Shown: piece by piece, positions 14,942 through 23,224 of the stretch | How the letters are laid out: the number at the start of each line of letters is the position of its first letter | How positions within the stretch are numbered: position 1 is the first letter of the stretch | The notes under the pieces: generated by a model | What the model was told of the DNA's origin: nothing | Database searches by the model: none | What the model saw: only the letters and a program-made list of their open reading frames with translations | Program-made: the position numbers and the translations under genes | Source: Bradyrhizobium macuxiense | GTDB taxonomy: Bacteria > Pseudomonadota > Alphaproteobacteria > Rhizobiales > Xanthobacteraceae | Reading direction: 5' to 3' | Assembly: GCF_001542415.1 (NCBI RefSeq) | Contig: NZ_LNCU01000036.1 | Location: 1-39,177, forward strand | DNA length: 39,177 bases

Positions 14942-16864
14942 TCAAGCCGGCTCAAACTGCTTCTCGTCGCGGTGAACCGTCATCGGCAGAGCATCGAGTT
15001 CAACGTCGGTCCGGAGTGACCAGCGGCTGCCTCCATCGGCGCCGTCGTCGAGGCGTGTGAAGCCGAGCTTGCCGTAGTGGTCACGGACCATCTCGTTCCG
15101 GTCAGTCGGAAGATAGATGCCTTCCAGGTTCGCGATGCCGGCGGCGCGCGCCTGCAAGATGATCTCGGCCAGCACAGCCTGCTCGACGCATCGTCCGAGC
15201 ACCCGGCAGCTCATCAGCCAGCTGTCGATCGTCCAGGTGTCGCGGGCAGTGGCGCGACAGATGATCACGCAGATGATGCCGTTGTCGCCGAACTTGTCGA
15301 TCAACCGCGCGTGCAGCGTCATGACGCTGTCATCGCCTTCGAGCTGCTCGACCTGGGACTCGGTGTAGCGGCGCGTTGTCAGATTGAACTGGTTGCTCTT
15401 GTTGATGAGCTGGGTGACGCGGGCGCGCGTCGTCCGATCGAAGGGGCCGAACACGATGCGCATTTCGAGCGACTGCAGGTAGGACTTCAGATCGGTCGCC
15501 TGGCCCTGCAGGCTGAGCCGTCGCGCGTTGGCTTGGTACATTTCGGCGCGTGCGCGGTCTTCCCCGGAGAAATTGATCGCCTCGAAATAGCCGGCCGCGG
15601 CCAGCGCGCGGGCGTAGCTTGCGGGATCGGCATCGAGCTCGGGCACCGCCACTTCCGGAAGCTCCTGCCGGATCAAGCCGCGTTCGACCGGATTGTCGTC
15701 GAGGAAGACGAAGGAGTCGAGGCCGAGCGCGAGCTCCTTCGCGATGGCGCGGATGTTGGTCGCCTTGTCGTTCCAGTTGGCCTGGAACACCGCGATATGT
15801 TCTTCCTTCAACAGCATGTCCGGGTGTTCCTTGAACGGCCGCCGCGCCACACTGTCAGTGTTCTTTGAGCTCACCGCGAGCACGATACCGCGCGCCCGCA
15901 ACGCCAGCGCGAGTTGCTGCACGGCAAGGTGCGCCTCGCCGGTGGCGTCGCCCTGCGCGATCTGGATCCCCTCCATGCCGTCGTCGCCGATCACGCCGCC
16001 CCAGACGGTGTTGTCGAGATCGAGCACGAGAACGCGGCGGCTCTTGCCGCGAAGCGCGCCGATGATGCGCATGACATGGTCGGCATAAAGCGGCACCAGG
16101 GCATCCGCGAACGGCAACTTGGCGAGATTCCACTGCGCCGGAGAATGCCAGTCGGCCAGGCCGACCGTCTCGGCGATGCCGGCGACGTCGAGCATCATGT
16201 CGGTCGACTGCAGCACGGCGCTGGAGATCTTCTGATTGACGCGATCGACCAGATTGCGTGCCGTGCCGACCAGGGCGCGATCGAAGGATCCGAACAGTCC
16301 TTCGGGGGGTGGGGCGAGCGTTTGCAGGATGCACGGCGCGCCGCTGTTGCGCGCCACGCCGGCACGGATCGACTCGAGAAGTCCGACTGCCGCATCAACG
16401 GCTTCGGTGGCGAGCTGCTCGTTGCCCGGGCACGGCTGCAGCGACAATCCCCGATGATCGAGCGCGACCAGGACCGCGTCGGGCTTCACCTTGTTGAGCA
16501 GGGAGTCCGGCTGCAGCGCGTCCTGCAGATATTGATCGTAGGCGCCGGTGACGCATTCAAGCGCGAAACCATGGCGAGCCGCCGTTGCAACCAGAACGGG
16601 AATAACCAGATCGAGCGTTCCGTTTCCGATCAAGCCGAGTCGAAACGGCACGAGCGGTGCGAGCGAGCTGCCACCAAGTTGCAACGATCGAATCGCTCGT
16701 CCGAGGCGCGACAGCTGCTGCTCATCGAGCGCGTAGGTCGCAAGCGATCTGATTTTCTTTCCGAGGGATTCGCCGGAACTGTTTTGCAGTTCCTTGCAGC
16801 GGGTCGAGAAATCGGATGGAGATTTTGGAAGCCAGGCGAGATCTCGATACAGCTCTGCGGACAC
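14942..16864 (-). CDS. FkbH-type HAD-IIIC protein (probable glyceryl loading enzyme for the ACP)
   Basis: The 640-residue architecture is that of FkbH/OzmB-like proteins. An N-terminal SGNH-like region includes GNGTLDLVIP (80-89). The HAD-IIIC core has VLDLDNTVWGGVIGDDG (D282 and D284 catalytic), SSKN (332-335) and FLDDNPVER (D389, D390). The C-terminal GNAT-like region has the family signatures INKSNQFNLTTRRY (487-500) and SWLMSCRVLGR, where Cys553 is the candidate acyl-holding cysteine. FkbH enzymes are known to dephosphorylate 1,3-bisphosphoglycerate and load D-glyceryl onto a carrier protein in methoxymalonyl-ACP synthesis. The oxidising and methylating partners of that pathway are absent here. 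The start is GTG at 16864 with AAAGGGA 6 bases upstream. It is first in the operon that contains the ACP and MBOAT. Confidence 0.9.
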   Translation of the reverse strand: MSAELYRDLAWLPKSPSDFSTRCKELQNSSGESLGKKIRSLATYALDEQQLSRLGRAIRSLQLGGSSLAPLVPFRLGLIGNGTLDLVIPVLVATAARHGFALECVTGAYDQYLQDALQPDSLLNKVKPDAVLVALDHRGLSLQPCPGNEQLATEAVDAAVGLLESIRAGVARNSGAPCILQTLAPPPEGLFGSFDRALVGTARNLVDRVNQKISSAVLQSTDMMLDVAGIAETVGLADWHSPAQWNLAKLPFADALVPLYADHVMRIIGALRGKSRRVLVLDLDNTVWGGVIGDDGMEGIQIAQGDATGEAHLAVQQLALALRARGIVLAVSSKNTDSVARRPFKEHPDMLLKEEHIAVFQANWNDKATNIRAIAKELALGLDSFVFLDDNPVERGLIRQELPEVAVPELDADPASYARALAAAGYFEAINFSGEDRARAEMYQANARRLSLQGQATDLKSYLQSLEMRIVFGPFDRTTRARVTQLINKSNQFNLTTRRYTESQVEQLEGDDSVMTLHARLIDKFGDNGIICVIICRATARDTWTIDSWLMSCRVLGRCVEQAVLAEIILQARAAGIANLEGIYLPTDRNEMVRDHYGKLGFTRLDDGADGGSRWSLRTDVELDALPMTVHRDEKQFEPA

Positions 16865-17119
16865 GGCCGTTCCCTTTATGTGGTGGCAACACGGTTATTG
16901 CCCGACTTGCTTGCGTTCCCCTCGCTGTTGTTAGCCACAATCTTTATCCATAATTCGACAGTTTCATGGCGAGCGAAGGCGCGGGCACATATGCGGATGC
17001 GATGACACAGTTTCGACCCGATCAAGAATGCAACGCATGCGCGTGCTGCGATAATCTGTTGTCACGCCGCACAAATACGAACTAAGACCTCGGCTTCGAT
17101 TGCGCGTGAGGAACCCGAA
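16865..17119. promoter_or_regulatory. divergent promoter region between the FkbH operon and a GT2 gene
   Basis: A 255-base region with no gene. Reading right, GATAAT at 17050-17055 is a fair -10 box but lacks a good -35. GAGGAA (17108-17113) is the Shine-Dalgarno for GTG 17120. Reading left, AAAGGGA serves GTG 16864. Any promoter for the acyl-modification operon must lie here, since no earlier site on the minus strand precedes it. Confidence 0.35.
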
Positions 17120-18193
17120 GTGACGAATGAACTCACCCTGTCGGTCGTAATTCCCAATCACAATTACGCCGATTACGTAGGCATCGCGATCAAGAGCGCG
17201 CTCGATATTCGCTGGCCGAGTGTCGAAGTGATCGTCGTCGATGATGGATCGACGGATAACTCGCTGGAGGTGATCAAGGCCTATGCCGACAAGATCACCA
17301 TCATCAGCCAGGCCAATGCCGGCCAGATGCCCTCTTGTGTCAACGGGTTCCGCCGCTGCACGGGCGACGTCGTGATATTTCTCGATTCAGACGATGCCCT
17401 TCATCCGGACATCATGACTGAAATTGCGGCAGCCTGGTCTGATGCGGCGAGCAAATTTCAGTTTCAGATGCGAACCGTCGACGCCAAGGGAAATCCGACG
17501 GGCAGCATCCTGCCGCAATATTACGCACATCCGACACCCCAGGACATCCACACCTGGGTGACGACGACCGGTGTCTATCCGACGCCTCCGGGATCGGGCA
17601 GCGCCTATCCACGGTCGGTGGTCGAGCGAATCTTCGGATTTGAATCAGATTTCGTCGATCGCGCGCCCGATAGTTACCTGATCGCGGCGGCCCCGGTGTA
17701 CGGCGACGTCATCACGATTCCCAAGCCGCTGGTCGACTATCGCGTTCACGGGTTAAACCATGGCGCGCATCTGCATCTGGACGACAGCCGCTTCGCGCGG
17801 GAGGTTGACCTCACGCGCCGGCGTCACAAATTTTTCACGGAAGTGGCGAGCAGCGCGGGCATGTCGGTGGATACGGGCGCGCTCAACAGAAACTTGCTGT
17901 ACCTGTGCCTGCGCGCAGCGTCGTATTCCCTGCGGCCGGACATCCATCCCATTGCGGGCGATAGTGCGAAGCAGATCGCATCTGCCACCTTCCGTGCATT
18001 GGCGTTTCCGCAGGGCTTCTCACAAGCGCAGCGGACGTCGCTGTTGGTGTGGATGTTCCTTGCGCTGTTCGGCCCGCGCGCCCTGCGGCGTTCGGTGGTG
18101 AGCTGGCGCTATGTGCCGACGGCGCGGCCGCAATGGATGAAGCAGGCGCTCAGCCTGCTCCGTGTGGTGAAGAAAGCGCCAGCGGCTGCCTGA
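17120..18193 (+). CDS. family 2 glycosyltransferase
   Basis: A GT-A fold transferase of 357 residues. The N-terminus SVVIPNHNYADYV, VDDGSTD (40-46) and FLDSDDA (87-93, the metal-binding DxD) are classic GT2. It would add one sugar to the lipid-linked repeat unit on the cytoplasmic side. The start is GTG 17120 with GAGGAA about 6 bases upstream. The C-terminal third (about 270-345) is helical with a hydrophobic stretch near 305-325 that may touch the membrane. It is transcribed away from the FkbH operon and converges on the acyltransferase gene with only 35 bases between stop codons. Confidence 0.9.
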   Translation: MTNELTLSVVIPNHNYADYVGIAIKSALDIRWPSVEVIVVDDGSTDNSLEVIKAYADKITIISQANAGQMPSCVNGFRRCTGDVVIFLDSDDALHPDIMTEIAAAWSDAASKFQFQMRTVDAKGNPTGSILPQYYAHPTPQDIHTWVTTTGVYPTPPGSGSAYPRSVVERIFGFESDFVDRAPDSYLIAAAPVYGDVITIPKPLVDYRVHGLNHGAHLHLDDSRFAREVDLTRRRHKFFTEVASSAGMSVDTGALNRNLLYLCLRAASYSLRPDIHPIAGDSAKQIASATFRALAFPQGFSQAQRTSLLVWMFLALFGPRALRRSVVSWRYVPTARPQWMKQALSLLRVVKKAPAAA

Positions 18194-18199
18194 TACGAG

Positions 18200-18231
18200 A
18201 CCAGATATCGTTCACTACCAGATATCGTTCA
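18200..18231. repeat. 15-bp direct repeat with 17-bp period across convergent stops
   Basis: ACCAGATATCGTTCA occurs at 18200-18214 and 18217-18231, separated by CT. The second copy overlaps the TGA stop (18229-18231) of the minus-strand acyltransferase. It looks like a local duplication that did not alter either protein, and each copy contains the palindrome GATATC. Confidence 0.85.
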
Positions 18232-19236
18232 TTCGGCGAAATGCGGTTGCCGCACCCCGGGACGCGGCTTCAGAAACTCCGCGAACGGGCGCTCGGCCAG
18301 CCGCCATGCCGCAACGCCGATCAAGCCCGACAGCATCAGGCTGGCGATGAAGAACGTCGTCGGATTGAAGTGCGCCTTGAACTTTCCGATCGCGGAAATC
18401 GTAAGCGTATGCGTCAGATAGATCGAGTATGAGGCATCGCCGAGCAGGGCGACAGCCGGAACGAGCGGGACGCTGCGGTTCTTTTCGATGATGACGGCGC
18501 CGGCCACGATCAGAAATGCCGGGATGCCCCACACCACCACGCGCGGCGAGGTCACCTCGAGCCAGGCTGACGCGGCAAACAGCAGCAGGCCGACCGCCAG
18601 CGAGACATAACCCCAGCCGATCTGCGGCAGGCGCTTCTGCTCAAAGGCGCGGCCCAGCAGAATCCCGGCCGGGAACTCGAGCATGATCGGATCGGTGTAG
18701 AACGTGATCGACGGATTGTCGCCGGTGTAGAGGCGACCCACCAGGATCAGAACGAAGAACGTCACGCCCAGGAAGACCAGTCGCCTGCTGCTGTCGAGGA
18801 AGAGTGCCAGGGCGAAAATGGCGTAGAAGAACATCTCGCAATTCAGGGTCCATCCCGGCACCACGACCGGCCAGATCTCGCCGTTGCTCGGCGATCGCAT
18901 CGGAATAAAGAAGAGGGACGCGAGCGTGTGCGTTGCGCTGACGACCAGCCGCGGAAACAGCGCTGGAAAGACAATTGCGGCGGTAACGAACAACAGCGTC
19001 ACGAGCCAGTACATCGGGACGATCCGGACGATGCGGTTCACCATGAACGCCGCCGGCGTCTGCGGTCGGTACGTGGACACGGTCCACATGACGAACCCGC
19101 TGACGACAAAGAATATGTCCACGCCGGCGCTGCCGATGACGAGCGCCTTGCCATAGGTGAGGCCCTGCGCGTGGAAAATGACGACCCCGAAGGCCGCGAA
19201 CGCTCTCAAATATTGGATGGAGAGAAGCCTGGGCAA
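18229..19236 (-). CDS. acyltransferase family 3 (OafA/ExoZ-like)
   Basis: A 335-residue integral membrane acyltransferase with about ten membrane segments. Family marks are IQYLRAFAAFGVVIFHA (about 7-23, with the essential His22), GVDIFFVVSGFVMW (38-51), RIVRIVPMYW and, near the end, LGDASYSIYLTHTLT. Such proteins O-acetylate exopolysaccharide sugars, probably with acetyl-CoA as donor; ExoZ of rhizobia is the named example. The start is TTG at 19236 with GGGAGA 6 bases before it. A paralogue lies at 25751-26884, so two different positions may be acetylated. Confidence 0.92.
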   Translation of the reverse strand: MPRLLSIQYLRAFAAFGVVIFHAQGLTYGKALVIGSAGVDIFFVVSGFVMWTVSTYRPQTPAAFMVNRIVRIVPMYWLVTLLFVTAAIVFPALFPRLVVSATHTLASLFFIPMRSPSNGEIWPVVVPGWTLNCEMFFYAIFALALFLDSSRRLVFLGVTFFVLILVGRLYTGDNPSITFYTDPIMLEFPAGILLGRAFEQKRLPQIGWGYVSLAVGLLLFAASAWLEVTSPRVVVWGIPAFLIVAGAVIIEKNRSVPLVPAVALLGDASYSIYLTHTLTISAIGKFKAHFNPTTFFIASLMLSGLIGVAAWRLAERPFAEFLKPRPGVRQPHFAE

Positions 19237-19536
19237 CGCTGTCTCCCGTAGTGATCACCGCTGCCTAAAGGGCGTCCCTGACGAATCCGCGCAACGTCCA
19301 TGCACGGCCATCAGTCCATCGCATTTCGGGCGTCGGCGGTACGAAGCACGTCCGCCGGTTCTCATGGCGTCCGCTGCTTCCACGATTCCGGCGGACTTCG
19401 GTGTTCGTGAGGACGCTATGCGTCGTTTTTGCGGCGCGGTTGAACCCGCGCGACGATCAGGCGCGCATTCGATTGTGACGGTGATGTGAAGAGCGTGCAA
19501 CCGACGCTGCACAAGGCTGGTCGAGAGGCAGTCCGC
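19237..19536. other. 300-base non-coding gap
   Basis: It lies between two minus-strand genes. No gene, strong hairpin or convincing promoter was found, apart from the GGGAGA ribosome site of the acyltransferase at its left edge. Confidence 0.4.
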
Positions 19537-20796
19537 TCACGATTTTACGCGTCCGGCTGGTCGCTGCGCCGAGACCAGTGTCAGCAGCCAGACGATCAGC
19601 GCAAAGCTCGGCTTGAGCACGACGCCGATGCTGATCCAGCTGAACAGCAGAAAGTTGCAGATCTCGACGCGCAGCCGGCTCGAATACAATCGTTGCAGGA
19701 GAATCGCAAAGATCAGGACAAACCCGAATATGCCGTATTCATAGATGAGCTTTGCCCAGGTCGGGTCATTGACCTCATAGTCCATATGGTAGAGCTGGAC
19801 ATCCCTGAGATAGCTGCCTGCGCCGTTGCCGAACCAGGTGGCGAGGGGGCCGTTGTCGAAGCTGTGTCCGATCATTTGCATCGGCGCGACGAAGCGCGCA
19901 TAGGCGCTGGTATTCGGCGTCGAAAACTCGGAGAGGCGGTCGAACCACAGGTCCAGGCCGGGAATGTCGAGGCTGTAGAGCAGGTACAGCGCCAGGACCA
20001 GGCCGACCAGATAGACAATGAAGAGTGGGATGCGAAGCACTGATCGCGGCAGCAAGAATCCCGCGGTGATCGCGAGCAGGCCGGAGCCGGACAGCGAGCA
20101 AAGCAGTCCTGCGGCAAGAATGCCCATGGTGCGCAGCCTCGCTTTCGACCCGAACTCGATGATCAGGGCCAGCGCCACGATAAGCGAAAGATCTGCCGAC
20201 TCGCGGAGGAAGAAGCCGTTTGGCTTGATGATGCCGCCGCCCTCGCGAAGAAAGGTATAGTGTCCGGCACCGCGAATGGCTTCGGGCAGGTTGAAATAGA
20301 TGTTGGTCAGCATCGTCGACTTGGTAGCGTTGACGAGCACGATCTGCACGAGCGCAATGCAGGCGATGACGGTTGCTGCTGAGACGTAGGCGGACAGGAT
20401 GTATTCGTGGACCTCCTCCGGCGCACCCTTCAGCCGAATGGAAAACGGCGCATAGAGAACGAAAAGCAGCATCAGCGACGTCCACGACGTCGACGACGTC
20501 GCAGTGACCGTTCCGAAGCAGGCGAACACCAGCGCGACGAAGAACAGCGCCAGCGATACGAACTCGATCGAAGCGAAGCCGCTGATCAGCAAATACGCCG
20601 TCACCGCGGCATAGCAGAGGAGGTCGGTCGAAGCCGGGAAGGTGTTGATGTTGTAGGCGATCTGCGACAGGAACAGAACGGAGATGATCGACGCCCATAC
20701 GGCCCGTCGGCCCGACTTGCTGAGTTCGGTGCCCGATGATGCCGGCTGTGAACGCACGGCCGCAGCCGGCGCCGCCATGGGAATCTCATAAGTCAT
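19537..20796 (-). CDS. Wzy-like polysaccharide polymerase / O-antigen ligase family protein
   Basis: A 419-residue polytopic protein with about ten to eleven membrane segments. A large periplasmic loop (about 290-350) contains WFDRLSEFSTPNTSAYARF and WFGNGAGSYL. Repeat-unit polymerases of this group join lipid-linked oligosaccharides in the periplasm. It has few cysteines and no enzymatic domain beyond the loop. Its start is ATG 20796 with a weak ribosome site. The gene lies 76 bases downstream of a GT4 gene on the same strand. Among the two Wzy-like proteins in the window, this one is embedded in the glycosyltransferase group, so it is my preferred polymerase for the main repeat unit (inference). 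Confidence 0.82.
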   Translation of the reverse strand: MTYEIPMAAPAAAVRSQPASSGTELSKSGRRAVWASIISVLFLSQIAYNINTFPASTDLLCYAAVTAYLLISGFASIEFVSLALFFVALVFACFGTVTATSSTSWTSLMLLFVLYAPFSIRLKGAPEEVHEYILSAYVSAATVIACIALVQIVLVNATKSTMLTNIYFNLPEAIRGAGHYTFLREGGGIIKPNGFFLRESADLSLIVALALIIEFGSKARLRTMGILAAGLLCSLSGSGLLAITAGFLLPRSVLRIPLFIVYLVGLVLALYLLYSLDIPGLDLWFDRLSEFSTPNTSAYARFVAPMQMIGHSFDNGPLATWFGNGAGSYLRDVQLYHMDYEVNDPTWAKLIYEYGIFGFVLIFAILLQRLYSSRLRVEICNFLLFSWISIGVVLKPSFALIVWLLTLVSAQRPAGRVKS

Positions 20797-20872
20797 CGTG
20801 ACGTTTGCCTGGGTGGATCGAGGTCACGCTTAGCACAATTCGGCAATTTGTATCGACCGAACTCGGTTCCAG

Positions 20873-22063
20873 TCATGCCGCCGCGTCAGCCTTCTCGACC
20901 AGGATATCATGCAGGCGCTTGGTTCCCTGCTCGAGCCCGAAGCGGTTCGACATCAGTTCGAACAGCTTGGCCTGGTTCCGGTTGAGGCCAGCCAGGTCGT
21001 CGATCCCGCCGATGATGGCTTTTGCGAGGCCATCCATGGTGTCGGCGAGGTACATCGCCGATTGTTCCTCGGCGGTGGTGCCGTCGACCGCCGCGCGAAG
21101 CCCGAATATGGGGAGTCGCGCGAAGGCGTAGTCCAACAGCTTCAGCTTGAACCCTCCGCCGAGCGTCTCCGCAACGAGCCCGCCGCGCGATCGCGCAAGC
21201 ACGCTCGAGAGATCGGCCACCGGACCATGGAACACCAAGTTCAGCCGCTCATGGGCGTAACGCGCCTTGATGTCCTCGGGAACGTTTCCGACCACATCCA
21301 GGGTAATGCCTTGGCTCTTCAGAGCCGGCAGTATTGTGCTGACGATGTGCTCGAGATTGCGTTGCTTTGCGACCCATTCGAACGAGCCAAGCAGCAGGAT
21401 GGACTTCGGCCGGGTTGGCTCGATCTGATCGCTCGGCGTGGCCGCTCCGAGATAGATCGGCGGCACCACGAAGGTGGTCTTGCCGGGTCGCGCGAAATAG
21501 GCCGCGTCGGCATCGGTGATGCAGATAACGCTGTCGGCGGCGTCGACGATGCGTTGCTCCAGTCGCCGGTACTTTTCAGCATCCCAGCGCATCAGAGAGC
21601 GGCGCACGGGGTTGGCGAAGTCCTGCGCGATCGCAGGTCTGATCTTGCCCTCGGCGTTATGCGCCAGATAGCAGATCGAGGCCTGCTTCCGTTTCTGCAA
21701 AACCATCGGCAGCAGCGCGGCGGAGCGCGCGTGATCGAACACGATCCAGTCCCAGCGCTGGTCCAGGAGCTCAGCGAGTGTCGTGCCGATCGAGGGCGGT
21801 GCGAGGCTGTAGGCGTCTCTCGGCAACGATGTCAGCAAGCTCAGAACGCCGAGCCGCCGCGGCCATGGTGCCTCGGGAAAGACAGTATGCGGCAGTCGGA
21901 GCAGACGGTCTTCGACCGGCGGGTTCTCGCGCCGCGAGCCCACCACCGTGACGTCGGTTTGTCCGGTTCTCGACAGCGCAGTGAGTATCCCCGCGGAATA
22001 GAGTGCATCGCCGCTGAAGAGCGGCGAGGGGATGCGGCCGACGATCCATAGAATCTTCTTCAT
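20873..22063 (-). CDS. GT4-type (GT-B fold) glycosyltransferase
   Basis: A 396-residue retaining-type transferase with GT-B architecture. The N-terminal domain begins KKILWIVGRIPSPLFSGDALY, where the glycine-rich loop binds acceptor. The C-terminal nucleotide-sugar domain has LLLGSFEWVAKQRN (223-236), LVFHGPVADL (276-285) and GGGFKLKLLDYAFARLPI (302-319), which stands in place of the common E-x7-E motif. The pattern resembles rhizobial GT4 enzymes that act on EPS intermediates. Donor and acceptor are unknown. The gene sits between the Wzy-like and GT25 genes on the minus strand with short gaps (76 and 67 bases), so the three probably form one transcript. Confidence 0.87.
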   Translation of the reverse strand: MKKILWIVGRIPSPLFSGDALYSAGILTALSRTGQTDVTVVGSRRENPPVEDRLLRLPHTVFPEAPWPRRLGVLSLLTSLPRDAYSLAPPSIGTTLAELLDQRWDWIVFDHARSAALLPMVLQKRKQASICYLAHNAEGKIRPAIAQDFANPVRRSLMRWDAEKYRRLEQRIVDAADSVICITDADAAYFARPGKTTFVVPPIYLGAATPSDQIEPTRPKSILLLGSFEWVAKQRNLEHIVSTILPALKSQGITLDVVGNVPEDIKARYAHERLNLVFHGPVADLSSVLARSRGGLVAETLGGGFKLKLLDYAFARLPIFGLRAAVDGTTAEEQSAMYLADTMDGLAKAIIGGIDDLAGLNRNQAKLFELMSNRFGLEQGTKRLHDILVEKADAAA

Positions 22064-22130
22064 CGCTCGATCTCGAAAGGAAGCTCAGAACGGAATGGCG
22101 ATGCCGACGCTGCGCAACGGCGGCTCGTGA

Positions 22131-22940
22131 TCACGCCGCAGAGGGAGATTTCGCGCCGAGCAGGCGCCGCTTGACCAGTAGTCTTGCGACATAGGCGATC
22201 CGCTTCGCGCCACGACCGACTGAGGCAACCCCACGACGAAGCCGTTCCGCGGGCTGCAGCGGAGGTGCGTCGAGATTACGCAGCTCGATGCTGCTTTCGT
22301 AGGCCGCCTGGCTGACGAGGAACGGCAGTGTCTCGGCAAAATCGATTCCGTGCCGGTCGTAATAGACCAGCTTGTGGTCCAACGGCCGGTCGGTGACCGA
22401 TAGCGCCTTGATCAGCCCTATGGCGCCCTTCCGGGTGACGGCGTAGGCGGCAGATCCGAGCGCCGGCTTCAAGGGCACGACGAGTTGGGCCGCTTCGCCC
22501 TTGATCAGCGAAACGCCCGATTTGGACGTGTGTGCATAGTGAATACCTTCGAACTTCACGATGTCGCTCTTCGTCAGAAAGCGCGCCAGGTCGTGCTTGT
22601 AGAATTGCGGAAACCGTTCGTCGAAAGCCGCATCGTCCTCGAAGATGATCGCCATCGGCAGATTCTTGCGCACGATGCGTTTCAGCGCGGCGACATGCGA
22701 GAGGTAGCAGCCGATTTCGCCGGCCTTCATCGGGCGATCGGCCGGCGCAAAGTGGAAATCGCGACGGATCACCCGGCGAATGAGCGTCATCCGGTTCTTG
22801 GCGTTGATCGCGGGGATTCGTTCGTAGGGGACTCCGAGCCGCGTCAGCGCACTCGAGATATCCTGCCATCGCTCGATGTCGCGATCGAGATTGATGACGA
22901 AGGCCGGTATGTTAGCGTCGGTTCCCACGAACCCTCTCAC
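22131..22940 (-). CDS. family 25 glycosyltransferase
   Basis: A 269-residue GT25 protein, a family known for LPS and lipooligosaccharide galactosyltransferases. It has PAFVINLDRDIERW (about 12-25), GEIGCYLSHVAALKRIV (74-90) and the IIFEDDA motif (98-104, the DxD-like EDD). The C-terminus is very basic (VKRRLLGAK), suggesting peripheral membrane attachment. The start is GTG 22940 with AGGCGG about 14 bases upstream. A second in-frame GTG four codons later is possible. It is the first gene of the GT25-GT4-Wzy group and diverges from the GH16 gene over 284 bases. Confidence 0.88.
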   Translation of the reverse strand: MRGFVGTDANIPAFVINLDRDIERWQDISSALTRLGVPYERIPAINAKNRMTLIRRVIRRDFHFAPADRPMKAGEIGCYLSHVAALKRIVRKNLPMAIIFEDDAAFDERFPQFYKHDLARFLTKSDIVKFEGIHYAHTSKSGVSLIKGEAAQLVVPLKPALGSAAYAVTRKGAIGLIKALSVTDRPLDHKLVYYDRHGIDFAETLPFLVSQAAYESSIELRNLDAPPLQPAERLRRGVASVGRGAKRIAYVARLLVKRRLLGAKSPSAA

Positions 22941-23224
22941 GGTTGATTTGCCGCCTGCATATCACGAGTGACGTTGCCGCAAATTTCGTCATCCTTCGGA
23001 CACAAATTCGGCAGCCCGATCACATCATCGACAAGCCTGATGTATTTTATCCCAGGTCACGTCTTCGTCCAATTCGTCGATGTGAATGTCGATCGTTGGT
23101 AACCTTGGAGTGCAAGGCTAACCTGTCTTACCGATGCAGGGCTGTCAACTTGGCCGCCGCTCGTCGATGAAGGCGAAGGCTTTGTCATCGAAATCGCACA
23201 ACGATCAGTCAGAAGGCTCGCTGA
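22941..23224. promoter_or_regulatory. 284-base divergent intergenic region (GT25 / GH16)
   Basis: No gene is present. Promoters for both directions should be here. A/T-richer stretches occur near 22975-23000 and around 23040-23050. I did not find a -35/-10 pair good enough to call. AAGG at 23213-23216 lies before the GH16 ATG at 23225. Confidence 0.35.

Noticed and set aside
11993..16864. Reading the FkbH/ACP genes as part of a polyketide methoxymalonyl pathway
   Set aside because: No polyketide synthase, acyl-ACP dehydrogenase, hydroxyacyl dehydrogenase or O-methyltransferase in the window; neighbours are MBOAT and SGNH proteins.
15914..17005. 363-codon plus-strand frame opposite the FkbH-like gene
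   Set aside because: The minus-strand protein has complete FkbH motifs; the antisense frame has none and extends across the promoter region.
20909..22051. 380-codon plus-strand frame opposite the GT4 gene
   Set aside because: Shadow frame; no recognisable motif, while the minus strand encodes a clear GT-B enzyme.
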